Positions 16,802 through 26,212 are shown, numbered from the stretch's first letter. The stretch: DNA of 64,000 nucleotides from Ancylobacter sonchi (GCF_018390695.1 NZ_JAHBGF010000028.1:62001-126000), one strand, 5' to 3'. Notes: generated by a model not told the origin, from the sequence alone. Numbers and translations are program-made.

Positions 16802-17815
16802 ATGTCCCCGCCTCCCCCAATTTCCGCCGCCCTGTCGCCGACAGGTGTGGACGATGCTGTGCTGCTGTCTCCGGTCCTCGTCGAGGCCAATGAGGCGCGA
16901 CTGCGACGGCAGGCGTTCGGTGCGGTGCTGCTGGCGGCGGCGATTATCGGCTTCTCGCCGATCCTGGTCCGGCTGTCCGATGTCGGGCCGGCGGCGATCG
17001 GCTTCTGGCGGCTGTTCTTCTCGCTGGGGCCGACCGCGCTGTGGGCGCTGGCCGAGCGGCGGGAGGCGAAGCTCCATGCCCGCATCCGCGCCCAGACGGC
17101 ACCGCGCCTCACCGGCCGGCAGATGCTGCTGGTGGCGGCGGCCGGCGTCGCCTTTGGCGCCGACCTCATCCTGTTTCATGCCGGGCTGGCGCGCACCAGC
17201 ACCGCCAATGGCGTGCTGATCGGCAATCTCTACGTCATCTTCGTCTTCGGGCTCGGCTGGATGTGCCTCGGCGAGCGGCCGACGCGCGGCCTGTTGATCG
17301 CGCTCGGCTTCGCCATGGCGGGTGCCGCGCTGATCGTCGGATCCAGTCTTGGCGGCGGTGGCCGGCCGGGAAGCTTCATTGGCGACCTGCTCTGCGTCGG
17401 CGGTGCGCTCGCATACGCCTTCTACATGCTGTTCGTGCGCATCCTGCGGCTCGAGAGCCCCGGCCGGCCGGCGCTCGGCGGCGGCATGACGGCGCTCCTG
17501 TCCAGCGCGGTCGGCATGGTGATGTGCCTCGCCTGGGCGATCGCCGCCGGCGAGCGCATCATGCCGGCGGGGATGGATGGGCTGCTGGCGGTCGCCGGCC
17601 TCGGCGCCATCGTGCACGCGGGCGGGCAGGGGCTCACCACCTTCGCGCTCGGCCGTCTGCCAGCCGGGGTGATCTCCATGGTGATGCTGCTGCAGATCCT
17701 GGTCGGCACCGCGTTGGCGGCGCTGCTGTTCCGCGAATTCCCGCCGGCGCTGGTGCTGCTGGGCGGTGGCCTGCTGGTGGCCGGCGTGGTCGCCGCGCGC
17801 CCGCGCGGCAACTGA
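16802..17815 (+). CDS. DMT/EamA family transporter
   Basis: Membrane protein of 337 residues with two EamA repeats, about ten hydrophobic segments (for example AVLLAAAIIGFSPILVRL, MLLVAAAGVAFGADLILF, YVIFVFGLGWMCLGE, LLVAGVVAARPRG). The first repeat ends with the family hallmark of a charged residue after a helix (CLGERPTRGLL) and the second with LFREFPPALVLLGG. It is a probable metabolite or amino-acid exporter in the inner membrane. The ATG at 16802 is chosen because the frame is open far upstream across the divergent LysR gene. It is divergent from that gene and probably its target. Confidence 0.85.
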   Translation: MSPPPPISAALSPTGVDDAVLLSPVLVEANEARLRRQAFGAVLLAAAIIGFSPILVRLSDVGPAAIGFWRLFFSLGPTALWALAERREAKLHARIRAQTAPRLTGRQMLLVAAAGVAFGADLILFHAGLARTSTANGVLIGNLYVIFVFGLGWMCLGERPTRGLLIALGFAMAGAALIVGSSLGGGGRPGSFIGDLLCVGGALAYAFYMLFVRILRLESPGRPALGGGMTALLSSAVGMVMCLAWAIAAGERIMPAGMDGLLAVAGLGAIVHAGGQGLTTFALGRLPAGVISMVMLLQILVGTALAALLFREFPPALVLLGGGLLVAGVVAARPRGN

Positions 17816-17973
17816 TCCCGGGCTTTTTCCCGATATTTGCGCGGACGGCGCCTGCCGAGGAGGCGCGCGCCGTCGCTCCTCGCCCGCGCCCCTTGCGCCG
17901 GCGCCCCGGCAGTATTAGGTCCAAGATGGGTCCGGCCGGTTCCCGGGCTCGTCGGTTTTCAGGAGTGCGCGCG

Positions 17974-18312
17974 ATGCAGCCCAACCCGTTCGGTGGCGTG
18001 ATCGAACATCTGTCGGTCGATCAGGTGAAGGCGGGACTTGAGGACGGCACCATCCTGCTGGTCGACGTGCGCGAGCCGAACGAACTCGCCGCCGAGCGCA
18101 TTCCCGGCGCCGTCGAGTTCCCGCTCTCGACCTTCGACGCGGCGGCGCTGCCCGATCCCGGCGACAAGCTCCTGGTCTTCTCCTGCCGCTCCGGCCAGCG
18201 CTCGCAGAAGGCGGCCGCCGCCGCGCAGGCGTCCGGCCACGAGCTCTACCGCCACATGGCGGGCGGCATCCTTGCCTGGAAGGAAGCCGGCTTCCCCACC
18301 GAGCTGGGCTGA
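17974..18312 (+). CDS. Rhodanese-like domain protein
   Basis: Single-domain rhodanese of 112 residues. DVREPNELAAERIPGAVEFPLS is the conserved N-terminal block and CRSGQRS is the six-residue active-site loop with the catalytic cysteine. AGGILAWKEAGFP is the usual C-terminus. No signal peptide is seen, so it is likely cytoplasmic. It is predicted to transfer sulfane sulfur, but the acceptor is unknown. Confidence 0.9.
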   Translation: MQPNPFGGVIEHLSVDQVKAGLEDGTILLVDVREPNELAAERIPGAVEFPLSTFDAAALPDPGDKLLVFSCRSGQRSQKAAAAAQASGHELYRHMAGGILAWKEAGFPTELG

Positions 18313-18438
18313 GCCGCCATCTCAGGTGTGGTCGCAATCTTCGCCGTTTGCATGAAGATTTCGGCTCAATAGTCTGATCTTGAACGGAATAATCCTGCCG
18401 ACGGCCGATCCGTCCTCGGCTCCGGCTGACCCGATGCC

Positions 18439-19815
18439 TCAGCCTGCCAGCCGCGCCAGCACCTCGTCCATCGCCCGGCCCATGCGCCCGACCTGCTCCG
18501 CCGTCGTCGACGGGCTGGCCAGCATCATGTCGTGGAACGGCGAGATCAGCGTACCGCGCACCAGCATGGCGAGGTGGATGGTCGCCTCCAGCGCGCCGAA
18601 ATGCGCCGCCTTGGCCTCGGCACCGTTGCGCAGCGGGCGGGCCGAGCGCACCACCTCCACCCGCGCGCCGCAGCGCGCGACGTGCCAGGGCAGGCCCGCC
18701 TTGGCGATCACCGCGTCGAGCGTCGCCTGCATGGCGTCGGCGGTGGCGTTCATGTGGGCGTAAGCGGCCTTGGTCGCGACCTCCTCCAGCGTGGCACGCA
18801 GCGCGGCGAGCTGGAGCGGGCTGCCCGACAGCGTGGTGCCGATGCCGGAATGGCCGGGTGGCAGCGCGGCGCGCGCCCGGTTCAGCCGGTCGACCACCTC
18901 CTCGCTCATTCCCCACACCGCCGCCGGCACGCCGCCGGCGATCGCCTTGCCGACCACGAACAGGTCCGGCTCCAGCCCGAAGGCGCTTGTATAGCCGCCC
19001 GGGCCGGTGGAGAGGGTGTGCGTCTCGTCGATCAGCAGCAGCGTGCCGTAGCGGCGCGTGAGTTCGCGCAGCCCGGCGTGGAAGCCCGGCTGCGGCAGCA
19101 CCATGGCGCAATTGGTCATCACCGGCTCGGTGATGACGCAGGCGACGCTGCCATCGGCCAGTGCCGCTTCCACTGCGTCGAGATCGTTGAACGGCGCCAC
19201 CCGCGTCAGCTCGCTGAGATCGCGCGGCTCGCCGACCAGGCCGGCCTTGTTGGCGGCCCGGCCCTGGCGGTCGAGCTCGACGAAGGTCTCGTCGACCGCG
19301 CCGTGATAGGCGCCGTCGAAGACGAGGATGCGCGGGCGCGCCGTTGTCGCGCGGGCGGCGCGGATGGCGAAGCGGTTGGCGTCGCTCGCCGTGGTGGCGA
19401 TCTGCCATTTGGCGAGGCCGAAGCGGGCGGCGAGCAGGTCGCCGACCCCCGCCGCGTCGGGGCTCGGCAGCATGGTGGCGAGGCCGCGCCCGGCCTGCTC
19501 GATCAGTGCCCGGCGAACCGGCGCCGGCCCGTGGCCGAACAATGCCGCGGTGTCGCCGAGGCAGAAATCGTCATAGGCGTTGCCGTCGATGTCGACGAGG
19601 CGCGCGCCGGTCGCTTCCGCCACCACCAGCGGCACCGGCGTCGACCAATCGCTCATCCAGTGCATCGGCACGCCTTCGAAAAGGTGTGCCGCCGCGCCGG
19701 CGGCCGCCCGCGTCTTCGGGCGGGTGCCGAGATAGAGCGCCTCGGCCTCGGCGCGCAGCGCGGTGACCCGTGCCGGGTCGACGCCTGAACGATCGGGGGA
19801 GACGTTGATGTTCAC
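18439..19815 (-). CDS. Class III aminotransferase (glutamate-1-semialdehyde-aminomutase-like fold)
   Basis: PLP enzyme of 458 residues from a GTG start (VNINVSPDRSG). Class III features are LVDIDGNAYDDFCLGDTAALFGHG, VFDGAYHGAVDE, ITEPVMTN, LLIDETHTLSTGPGGY and FVVGKAIAGGVPAAVWG, where the Lys is the Schiff-base residue. The acceptor and donor cannot be deduced. It lies at the 3' end of a probable spuC-GNAT-aminotransferase unit on this strand, so an amino acid, polyamine or aminobutyrate substrate is plausible. Confidence 0.85.
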   Translation of the reverse strand: MNINVSPDRSGVDPARVTALRAEAEALYLGTRPKTRAAAGAAAHLFEGVPMHWMSDWSTPVPLVVAEATGARLVDIDGNAYDDFCLGDTAALFGHGPAPVRRALIEQAGRGLATMLPSPDAAGVGDLLAARFGLAKWQIATTASDANRFAIRAARATTARPRILVFDGAYHGAVDETFVELDRQGRAANKAGLVGEPRDLSELTRVAPFNDLDAVEAALADGSVACVITEPVMTNCAMVLPQPGFHAGLRELTRRYGTLLLIDETHTLSTGPGGYTSAFGLEPDLFVVGKAIAGGVPAAVWGMSEEVVDRLNRARAALPPGHSGIGTTLSGSPLQLAALRATLEEVATKAAYAHMNATADAMQATLDAVIAKAGLPWHVARCGARVEVVRSARPLRNGAEAKAAHFGALEATIHLAMLVRGTLISPFHDMMLASPSTTAEQVGRMGRAMDEVLARLAG

Positions 19816-19907
19816 AGGCGCACTCCGTTTCGACTGCCGGCAAGGGCACCGTCCGATGGAACGGTCAGCCCAGGCTCGACACACCCAAGTCTAGCGTCTC
19901 GCTTCCG

Positions 19908-20348
19908 TTACGTCGCGCGATAGACGTCCGGCCGCAGGATCTCCATGAACCGCCACGCGTTCCCGATCTCCTCGAAGCCGAACCGACGATAGAGGTCATG
20001 TGCGTCCGACGTCAAAAGCAGCAGACGCCTCAGTCCCTGAAGGTCGTCATGATCGACGACGCACTGCATGAGCCATTTCGACAGGCCCCGGCCGCGATGC
20101 GCCGGCAGGATGAACACGTCGGCCAGCAGCGCGAAGGTTGACCTGTCGGTGACGACGCGCGCGAACCCGACCTGCGCGGCGCCATGATAGACGCCGAAGC
20201 AGAGCGAGTTCCCGATCGCCCGCTCCACCGTGCGGCGCGGAATGCCGGGCGACCAGTAGCTGTCCTGCGCGAGGAAGGTGTGGATCATCTCCACATCCAG
20301 GCGGCCGGCATCGGTCGAGACCTCGTAGCCAGCCGGTGGCGTCCGCAT
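19908..20348 (-). CDS. GNAT family N-acetyltransferase
   Basis: Protein of 146 residues: VSTDAGRLDVEMIHTFLAQDSYWSPGIPRRTVERAIGNSLCFGVY, then LADVFILPAHRGRGLSKWLMQCVV with the acetyl-CoA loop HRGRGLS, and LYRRFGFEEIGNAWRFMEI at the C-terminus. This resembles the YbbJ/Ttr-like GNAT subgroup. It is placed between two PLP aminotransferase genes, 41 bp after the spuC-like gene and on the same strand, so it may acetylate an amine intermediate; that link is an inference from position. Confidence 0.85.
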   Translation of the reverse strand: MRTPPAGYEVSTDAGRLDVEMIHTFLAQDSYWSPGIPRRTVERAIGNSLCFGVYHGAAQVGFARVVTDRSTFALLADVFILPAHRGRGLSKWLMQCVVDHDDLQGLRRLLLLTSDAHDLYRRFGFEEIGNAWRFMEILRPDVYRAT

Positions 20349-20389
20349 CGCGTCGGTCTCCCTGTTTCCGGCCGGCGATGCCGGGACCT

Positions 20390-21769
20390 TCAGCTCACCC
20401 AGCCCCAGCGCTTCAGCTCGGCATAGGTGTCGTCGAGCGTCTTCTTCGCCCGTGCCACCAGCTCGTCGGCCTCGCCATGCGAAAGGGTGAGCGGCGGGGC
20501 GATGATCAGCCGGTCGCGCACGGCGCGCATGACGAGGCCGTTCTTGAACGAGAAGTCGCGCGCCAGCGTGCCGACCTTGCCGACGTCCTGGAAGGCGGTA
20601 CGGCCGGGCTTGTCCGGGCTCAGCTCCAGCGCGCCGACCATGCCGAGCATCGGCGCCTCGCCGACGAGGGGGTGCTCGGCGAGCTTGGACCAGCGCGCCT
20701 TGAGATAGGGGCCGATATCGTCGGCGACCCGCTCCACCAGCTTCTCGCGCTGCATGATGGCGAGGTTGGCGAGCGCGGCGGCGCAGGCAGCGGGATGGCC
20801 GGAATAGGTGTAGCCGTGGTTGAAGTCGCCGCCTTCCAGCAGCACGTCGACCACCCGGTCGGCCACCATCACGCCGCCGAGCGGCATGTAGCCGGAGGTG
20901 ATGCCCTTGGCCATGACCAGGAGGTCCGGCTTGGTGCCGAAGGTCTCGCAGCCGAACCACGAGCCGGTGCGCCCGAAGCCGCAGATCACCTCGTCGGAGA
21001 CGAACAGGATGTCGCGCTCGCGGCAGATGCGGGCGATTTCCGGCCAGTAGGTAGCAGGCGGAACGATGACGCCGCCGGCGCCCTGGATCGGCTCGGCGAT
21101 GAAGGCGGCGATGCGGTCCTCGCCGAGCGCGTCGATGGTGGCTTCCAGCGCCTGCGCGGTGCGCAGGCCGAACTCGTCCGGCGTCTCGCCCTGGCGCGCC
21201 TCGCCCCAGAAATAGGGCTGGGCGATGTGGACGACGCCGGGAATGGCCACGTTCTGCGCGTGCATCGGCGCCATGCCGCCGAGATTCGCCGCGCCCACGG
21301 TCGAGCCGTGATAGGCGTTGCGCCGGGAGATGATGACCTTCTTCTCCGGCTTCTCCTTGATGTCCCAGTAGCGGCGGACGAGGCGGATCACCGTGTCGTT
21401 GGATTCCGAGCCGGAGCCGGTGAAGAACACCCGGTTGAACTGCGGCGGGGTGAGCTCGGCCAGCTTGGCGGCGAGCTCGATGGCCGGGGGGTGGGTGGTC
21501 TTGAAGAAGGTGTTGTAGTAGGGCAGCTCGCGCAGCTGCTTGGACACCGCGTCGGCGATCTCCTCGCGGCCATAGCCGACATTGACGCACCACAGGCCGG
21601 ACATGCCGTCGAGATAGCGGTTGCCGTCGGAATCGGTCAGCCACACGCCGTCCGCCTTGACGATGACGCGCGAGCCCTCGGCATTGAGCGCCTTGGTGTC
21701 GCTGAACGGGTGCAGGTGGTGCGCGGCGTCGAGGGCGCGCAGCTCGGCGGTGGTCTTCGGCATGGTCAT
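20390..21769 (-). CDS. spuC: Putrescine/polyamine:pyruvate aminotransferase-like (class III)
   Basis: PLP enzyme of 459 residues that closely follows the SpuC/omega-amino-acid:pyruvate group: HLHPFSDTKALNAEGSRVIVKADGVWLTDSDGNRYLDGMSGLWCVNVGYG, FFTGSGSESNDTVIRLVRRYW, AEPIQGAGGVIVPP, SDEVICGFGRTG and VMAKGITSGYMPLGG with the PLP lysine. It would deaminate putrescine, spermidine or cadaverine to aminoaldehydes using pyruvate. It is divergent from a gamma-glutamylpolyamine-synthetase-like gene, with a palindrome between them. Start MTMPKTT at 21769, or the ATG two codons later. Confidence 0.88.
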   Translation of the reverse strand: MTMPKTTAELRALDAAHHLHPFSDTKALNAEGSRVIVKADGVWLTDSDGNRYLDGMSGLWCVNVGYGREEIADAVSKQLRELPYYNTFFKTTHPPAIELAAKLAELTPPQFNRVFFTGSGSESNDTVIRLVRRYWDIKEKPEKKVIISRRNAYHGSTVGAANLGGMAPMHAQNVAIPGVVHIAQPYFWGEARQGETPDEFGLRTAQALEATIDALGEDRIAAFIAEPIQGAGGVIVPPATYWPEIARICRERDILFVSDEVICGFGRTGSWFGCETFGTKPDLLVMAKGITSGYMPLGGVMVADRVVDVLLEGGDFNHGYTYSGHPAACAAALANLAIMQREKLVERVADDIGPYLKARWSKLAEHPLVGEAPMLGMVGALELSPDKPGRTAFQDVGKVGTLARDFSFKNGLVMRAVRDRLIIAPPLTLSHGEADELVARAKKTLDDTYAELKRWGWVS

Positions 21770-21796
21770 GATCGGCGTGCTCCAGGGTTACCGCAC

Positions 21797-21810
21797 AATG
21801 TGATCACATT
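21797..21810. promoter_or_regulatory. Perfect 14-bp palindrome between divergent polyamine genes
   Basis: AATGTGATCACATT is its own reverse complement. It lies 28 bp upstream of the spuC-like start and 137 bp upstream of the glutamine-synthetase-like start. The size and symmetry fit an operator for a dimeric GntR-type or CRP/FNR-type regulator. Which one is not known. Confidence 0.55.
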
Positions 21811-21947
21811 TCGCGTGCGTCAAGCGGTTCGGCATGCCACAAAGGCGTCATCGCGGCGCGCGGCGACGTCTCGACCCCCTCGGGGTGCCTTGACCAAACC
21901 GCCCGCCGCATGACCAAAATCAGACAGGGCCTCAATCGGAAGTTATC

Positions 21948-23372
21948 ATGCCGTCAACCGAAGCCGCGCCGGTCGCGGTCGCCGATCTTGCCACCAACCC
22001 GACGATTGCCGACGCCGCCGATGAGTTCGGCGCCTATGTCGCCCGCGAGGGCGTACCCGACATCGTCGAAGTTCTCCTGCCCGACACCCATGGGGTGCTG
22101 CGCGGCAAATGGATTCCCGGCGGTGCCGGGGGCAAGATCTGGACGGACGGTGTCGCCATCCCGCTCTCCATCTTCGGACTGGACGTGTGGGGGCGCGAGG
22201 TCATGGAGACCGGCCTGCACATGGAGACCGGCGACCGCGACGGCATCTGCCGGCCGGTGCCGGGCACGCTGAAGCCGGTGCCGTGGTCGCCGCGCCCGGC
22301 GGCGCAGGTGATGATCACCATGCATGAGCCCATCCGCCTGCCGGACGGCCGCGGCGGCGAGCGCCCGTGGGAACTCGATCCGCGCCACAAGCTGGCCCGT
22401 CAGGTCGAGCGGCTCGCGGCGCTGGGCCTGTCGCCCTGCGTCGCCTTCGAGCTCGAATTCTACCTGATGAAGCAGCAGCCCGGCGCCGACGGCGCGCCGG
22501 AGCCGGTGTTTCCAGCCAAGGGGCTGGCGCGGCAGAACATGTACGCCATGTCGGATCTCGACGCCTATGCGGCGCTGCTGCACGAGGTCCGCGAGGCCGC
22601 GCGCATCCAGGGCCTGCCGGCCGACACGGTGATCTCCGAGGCCGCCCCCGGCCAGTACGAGGTGAACCTCTATCACAGCACCGACCCGATGGCGGCGGCC
22701 GACCACGCCATCCTGCTGCGCCGCCTGATCGACGGCGTTGCCCGCAAGCACGGGCTGAAGGCCAGCTTCATGGCCAAGCCGCTGCTCGACTTCGCCGGCT
22801 CCGGCATGCATGTGCATGTCAGCCTGATGGACCGTTCCGGCTCCAACGCCTTCGGCAAGGGCGAGGAGGGCGAGGCTCTGCTGCGCCATGCCGCCGCCGG
22901 CCTGCTCGCCACCATGGCGGACACCGCGCTGTTCTACGTGCCGGGCTTCAACGGCTATCGCCGGCTGGTGCCGGGCAGCTACGCGCCGACCGGCATCTCA
23001 TGGGGCTATGACAACCGGTCGGTGGCGGTGCGGGTGCCGAACGGCCCGCCCAAGGCGCGGCGCCTCGAGCACCGCATCGCCGGCGCCGACGCGCATCCCC
23101 ATCTCGTGCTCGCCGGCATTCTCGGCGGCATGCTGGAGGGCATCGAGCGCCGGCTGGAGCCGCCGGCGCCGCTGGTCGGCGACGCCTACAGCGCCGAGAC
23201 GCCGCTGCTCAGCCCGGAGATGGGCGAGGCCATCCGCCGCTTCGCCGCGTCGGACTTCGTCGGCCGCGCCTATGGCGCCGAGTACCAGCGGGTGTTCGCG
23301 ATCATGAAGCAGGCGGAGCTCTCCGCCTTCCAGCGCAGCATCAACCCGCTCGAATACGAGACCTATCTGTGA
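21948..23372 (+). CDS. Glutamine synthetase family protein (gamma-glutamylpolyamine synthetase-like)
   Basis: Protein of 474 residues with the glutamine synthetase catalytic fold: FELEFYLM and SEAAPGQYEVNLYHS (metal/glutamate site), SFMAKPLLDFAGSGMHVHVSLMD (ATP/metal His), and RRLVPGSYAPTGISWGYDNRSVAVRVPNGP. The N-terminal DTHGVLRGKWIP and C-terminal AFQRSINPLEYETYL are typical of the PuuA/SpuI/GlnA-like group that ligates glutamate to putrescine or other amines rather than to ammonia. Between a SpuC-like aminotransferase and a PotF/SpuD-like binding protein, polyamine catabolism is the best reading. Confidence 0.88.
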   Translation: MPSTEAAPVAVADLATNPTIADAADEFGAYVAREGVPDIVEVLLPDTHGVLRGKWIPGGAGGKIWTDGVAIPLSIFGLDVWGREVMETGLHMETGDRDGICRPVPGTLKPVPWSPRPAAQVMITMHEPIRLPDGRGGERPWELDPRHKLARQVERLAALGLSPCVAFELEFYLMKQQPGADGAPEPVFPAKGLARQNMYAMSDLDAYAALLHEVREAARIQGLPADTVISEAAPGQYEVNLYHSTDPMAAADHAILLRRLIDGVARKHGLKASFMAKPLLDFAGSGMHVHVSLMDRSGSNAFGKGEEGEALLRHAAAGLLATMADTALFYVPGFNGYRRLVPGSYAPTGISWGYDNRSVAVRVPNGPPKARRLEHRIAGADAHPHLVLAGILGGMLEGIERRLEPPAPLVGDAYSAETPLLSPEMGEAIRRFAASDFVGRAYGAEYQRVFAIMKQAELSAFQRSINPLEYETYL

Positions 23373-23639
23373 GCGTCGCGCGACCCCGCCACATCCACGG
23401 CCTGGCGTGGTCACGCGATCGCAAGGGACATGCGCAAGACTGGGAAATACGACGGACTCAGGGGTGCCGATGGCGGCGGGGAGCAATTTGATCCCCGTTG
23501 CCCGCACTCTGGGCACGATCACGACTTGAGCAGGCCGGGGCGAGCTACTAGCCTTGGCCTGATCGTCGACGGACCGCTGCCGGTTCGCCGTTCAGAAGTG
23601 CCTCGTTCAACGTCTACCTTCCCGAAGGAGAACACTAAA

Positions 23640-24749
23640 ATGGCCCGCCTACTCGCGACACTCGCGGCAGGTTTCCTGGCCGCCCTGGCGATCACCCCCG
23701 CCAGCGCGCAGGAAAAGGTCGTCAACGTCTACAACTGGTCCGACTACATCGACGAGTCGGTGCTGGAGGAGTTCACCAAGGAAACGGGCATCAAGGTCCG
23801 TTACGACGTGTTCGACTCGAACGAGGTGCTGGAGACCAAGCTGCTCGGCGGCAAGACCGGCTACGACGTCGTGGTGCCCACCGGCTCCTTCCTGCAGCGC
23901 CAGATCCAGGCCGGCATCTTCCTGCCGCTCGACAAGGCCAAGCTGCCGAACATCAAGGACCAGTGGCCGGTCATTTCCGATCGCCTCGCCGTCTATGATC
24001 CCGGCAACCAGTACGCCGTGAACTACATGTGGGGCACCACCGGCATCGGCATCAATGTCGACAAGGTGAAGCAGCGCCTCGGCGACATCCCGCTCGACAG
24101 CTGGGACATCGTCTTCAAGCCGGAGATCCTCGCCAAGCTGAAGGATTGCGGCGTCTATATGCTGGACGGCCCGGAGGAGATCATCCCCACCGCGCTGCGC
24201 TATCTCGGTAAGGATCCGAACTCCAAGGACCCGGCGGACATCGAGGCGGCCGGCAAGCTGCTGGCGCCGATCCGCAAGTACATCAAGAAGTTCGATTCGT
24301 CGGGCTACATCAACGCGCTGGCCGGCGGTGACATCTGCATCGCCACCGGCTGGTCGGGCGACGTCTTCCAGGCCAAGACCCGCGCCGAGGAAGCGGCGAA
24401 GAAGACCGGCAAGAAGCCGGTGAACATCGAGTACATCATCCCGAAGGAAGGTGCGCTCATGTGGTTCGACAACTTCGCCATCCCGAAGGATGCCCCGCAT
24501 CCGGAGGAGGCGCTGGCCTTCATCAACTTCATGATGAAGCCGGAAGTGGCGGCGAAGAACTCCGACTACATCTCCTATGCCAGCGGCAATCTCGGCGCGC
24601 AGCAGTTCATCGACAAGGCGATCCTCGACAATCCGGCGATCTACCCGACCAAGGAGACGCAGGAGAAGCTGTTCACCGTCACCACCTATCCGCAGAAGGT
24701 GCAGCGCGTCGTCACCAAGACCTGGAACGACTTCAAGCGCGGCCGCTGA
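23640..24749 (+). CDS. Polyamine ABC transporter substrate-binding protein (PotF/SpuD-like)
   Basis: Periplasmic binding protein of 369 residues. The signal peptide (MARLLATLAAGFLAALAITPASAQ) is followed by VVNVYNWSDYIDESVLEEFTKETGIKVRYDVFDSNEVLETKLLGGKTGYDVVVPTG, the hallmark start of PotF/SpuD/SpuE. The tryptophan and aspartate positions that line the polyamine site (NWSDY, YMWGTTG, ATGWSGD) are present. No cognate ATPase or permease genes follow: the next gene is convergent. It may serve a transporter encoded elsewhere, or act as a sensor. The leader 23373-23639 contains no gene. Confidence 0.93.
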   Translation: MARLLATLAAGFLAALAITPASAQEKVVNVYNWSDYIDESVLEEFTKETGIKVRYDVFDSNEVLETKLLGGKTGYDVVVPTGSFLQRQIQAGIFLPLDKAKLPNIKDQWPVISDRLAVYDPGNQYAVNYMWGTTGIGINVDKVKQRLGDIPLDSWDIVFKPEILAKLKDCGVYMLDGPEEIIPTALRYLGKDPNSKDPADIEAAGKLLAPIRKYIKKFDSSGYINALAGGDICIATGWSGDVFQAKTRAEEAAKKTGKKPVNIEYIIPKEGALMWFDNFAIPKDAPHPEEALAFINFMMKPEVAAKNSDYISYASGNLGAQQFIDKAILDNPAIYPTKETQEKLFTVTTYPQKVQRVVTKTWNDFKRGR

Positions 24750-24790
24750 GCCGGGCTCTCGTCCCAGGACAGGGAAAGCACGATACGGAA

Positions 24791-24816
24791 AGGCCGGGCA
24801 CCCGCCCGGCCTTTTT
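24791..24816. terminator. Rho-independent terminator
   Basis: Stem of nine base pairs AGGCCGGGC (24791-24799) and GCCCGGCCT (24804-24812), loop ACCC, followed by a T-run. Lies 41 bp after the PotF-like gene and just before the end of the convergent MocR gene. Confidence 0.85.
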
Positions 24817-24829
24817 GTTTGCGCAGGCC

Positions 24830-26212
24830 TCAGAAGTAGCTCGCCGCCATTTCCGGCGAGACTTCCAGCGTGTGCGCCATGAATTCCAGCCCGCGCTCCA
24901 GCTGCGCCCGGCTCACCGGCCCGCCGAGGCCGACGCGCACCGCCTCCGGCGGCGGCCCGCCGACGGTGAAGGCGTCGCTCGCCACCACGCCGATGCCGGT
25001 GCTGCGCACATGGGCGGCGAAGGCCGGGCAGCTCCAGCCATTGCGCAGCGGCAACCAGATGTTGAAGCTGAGCGGGTCCGACAGATAGGTGCCCGGCTCG
25101 AAGAAGCGGGCGGCGATCTTCTGCCGTGCCGCCGTCTCCGAGCGGATGAAGCGCAGGATCGTGTCGGCGGTGCCGTCGTCGATCCAGCGCGTCGCCACCG
25201 CCGCCATCAGCGGCGAGGCCATCACCGCCACCGCCCGCATCGCGGCGTTGAACGACCAGCCCGAGCGGGTGTCAGGCACCACCACATAGGCGAGGCGCAG
25301 CCCGGCGCCGATGCATTTGGCCAGCCCGGCGATGTGCCAGCAGATGTCGGGCGCGATGGCCGCCAGCGGCGGCGGCCCATAGGCGGCGATGAAGCCATAG
25401 GCGTCGTCCTCGACGATTGGCAGCCCGTGCCGGCGGGCGATGGCGCAGATCGCCGTGCGCCGCCGCTCCGGCGTGGTGATGGTCATCGGGTTCTGCAGCG
25501 TCGGGTTGAGGTAGAGCGCCTTGGGCCGGTGGCGCAGGATCGCCGCCTCCAGCGCCTCCGGCACGATGCCGTCGGCGTCCATCTCAACGCCGGCGAGGTT
25601 GAGTTCCAGCTGCGCGGTGATCGCCCGGATGCCGGGATAGGTGATCGCCTCGGCTAGCACCGTGTCGCCGGCCTTGGCCAGCAGCGAGAAGATGCCGACC
25701 AGCGCCGGGTGCGCGCCCGGGGTGATGAAGATGCGCTCCTGCGCCGGCACCAGCGCCCGCCGGCCGAGCCAGGCCGAGGCGGCGTCCTTGTCCAGCGGCG
25801 AGCCGCCGAATCCCTGGTAGCGCAGCAGCGGCATGAGATCGCGCGCCACCGCGGCATAGCCGTCCTGCATGCGGGCGATCAGTTCGGGATCGTCCGGCTC
25901 CGGCGGCATGTTCATGGTGAAGTCGGCGGCGCGCAGCCGCTGCGGGGCAGGGGCCATGGGCTGGGAGGCGGGCTTGCGCACGAAGCTGCCGCGCCCGACG
26001 GTGGAATCGATCAGCCCGCGCTTGCCGGCTTCGACATAGCCGCGCGCCACGGTGGTGAAGTCGACGCCGAGCCGCGCGGCCAGCCGGCGCTGCGGCGGCA
26101 GCTGGTCGCCGGGCACCAGCAGGCCGGCGGCGATGTCGGCCGCGATCGCCTCGGCGATGGCGAGATAGCGCGGCCCCTCGCGACCCTCGATCTGCGGCAC
26201 CCAGTCCTTCAT
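24830..26212 (-). CDS. MocR/PdxR-type GntR regulator with aminotransferase domain
   Basis: Protein of 460 residues. The N-terminal GntR winged helix (YLAIAEAIAADIAAGLLVPGDQLPPQRRLAARLGVDFTTVARGYVEAGKRGLIDSTVGRGSFV) is fused to a fold-type-I aminotransferase domain with NPTLQNPMT, VEDDAYGF and GLAKCIGAGLRLAY, the lysine being the PLP residue. MocR proteins sense amino compounds through PLP and control nearby amino-acid, polyamine or vitamin B6 genes. The ATG at 26212 (MKDWVPQIEG) is preferred over a longer open frame. The target is unclear; the convergent polyamine genes are possible. Confidence 0.88.
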   Translation of the reverse strand: MKDWVPQIEGREGPRYLAIAEAIAADIAAGLLVPGDQLPPQRRLAARLGVDFTTVARGYVEAGKRGLIDSTVGRGSFVRKPASQPMAPAPQRLRAADFTMNMPPEPDDPELIARMQDGYAAVARDLMPLLRYQGFGGSPLDKDAASAWLGRRALVPAQERIFITPGAHPALVGIFSLLAKAGDTVLAEAITYPGIRAITAQLELNLAGVEMDADGIVPEALEAAILRHRPKALYLNPTLQNPMTITTPERRRTAICAIARRHGLPIVEDDAYGFIAAYGPPPLAAIAPDICWHIAGLAKCIGAGLRLAYVVVPDTRSGWSFNAAMRAVAVMASPLMAAVATRWIDDGTADTILRFIRSETAARQKIAARFFEPGTYLSDPLSFNIWLPLRNGWSCPAFAAHVRSTGIGVVASDAFTVGGPPPEAVRVGLGGPVSRAQLERGLEFMAHTLEVSPEMAASYF

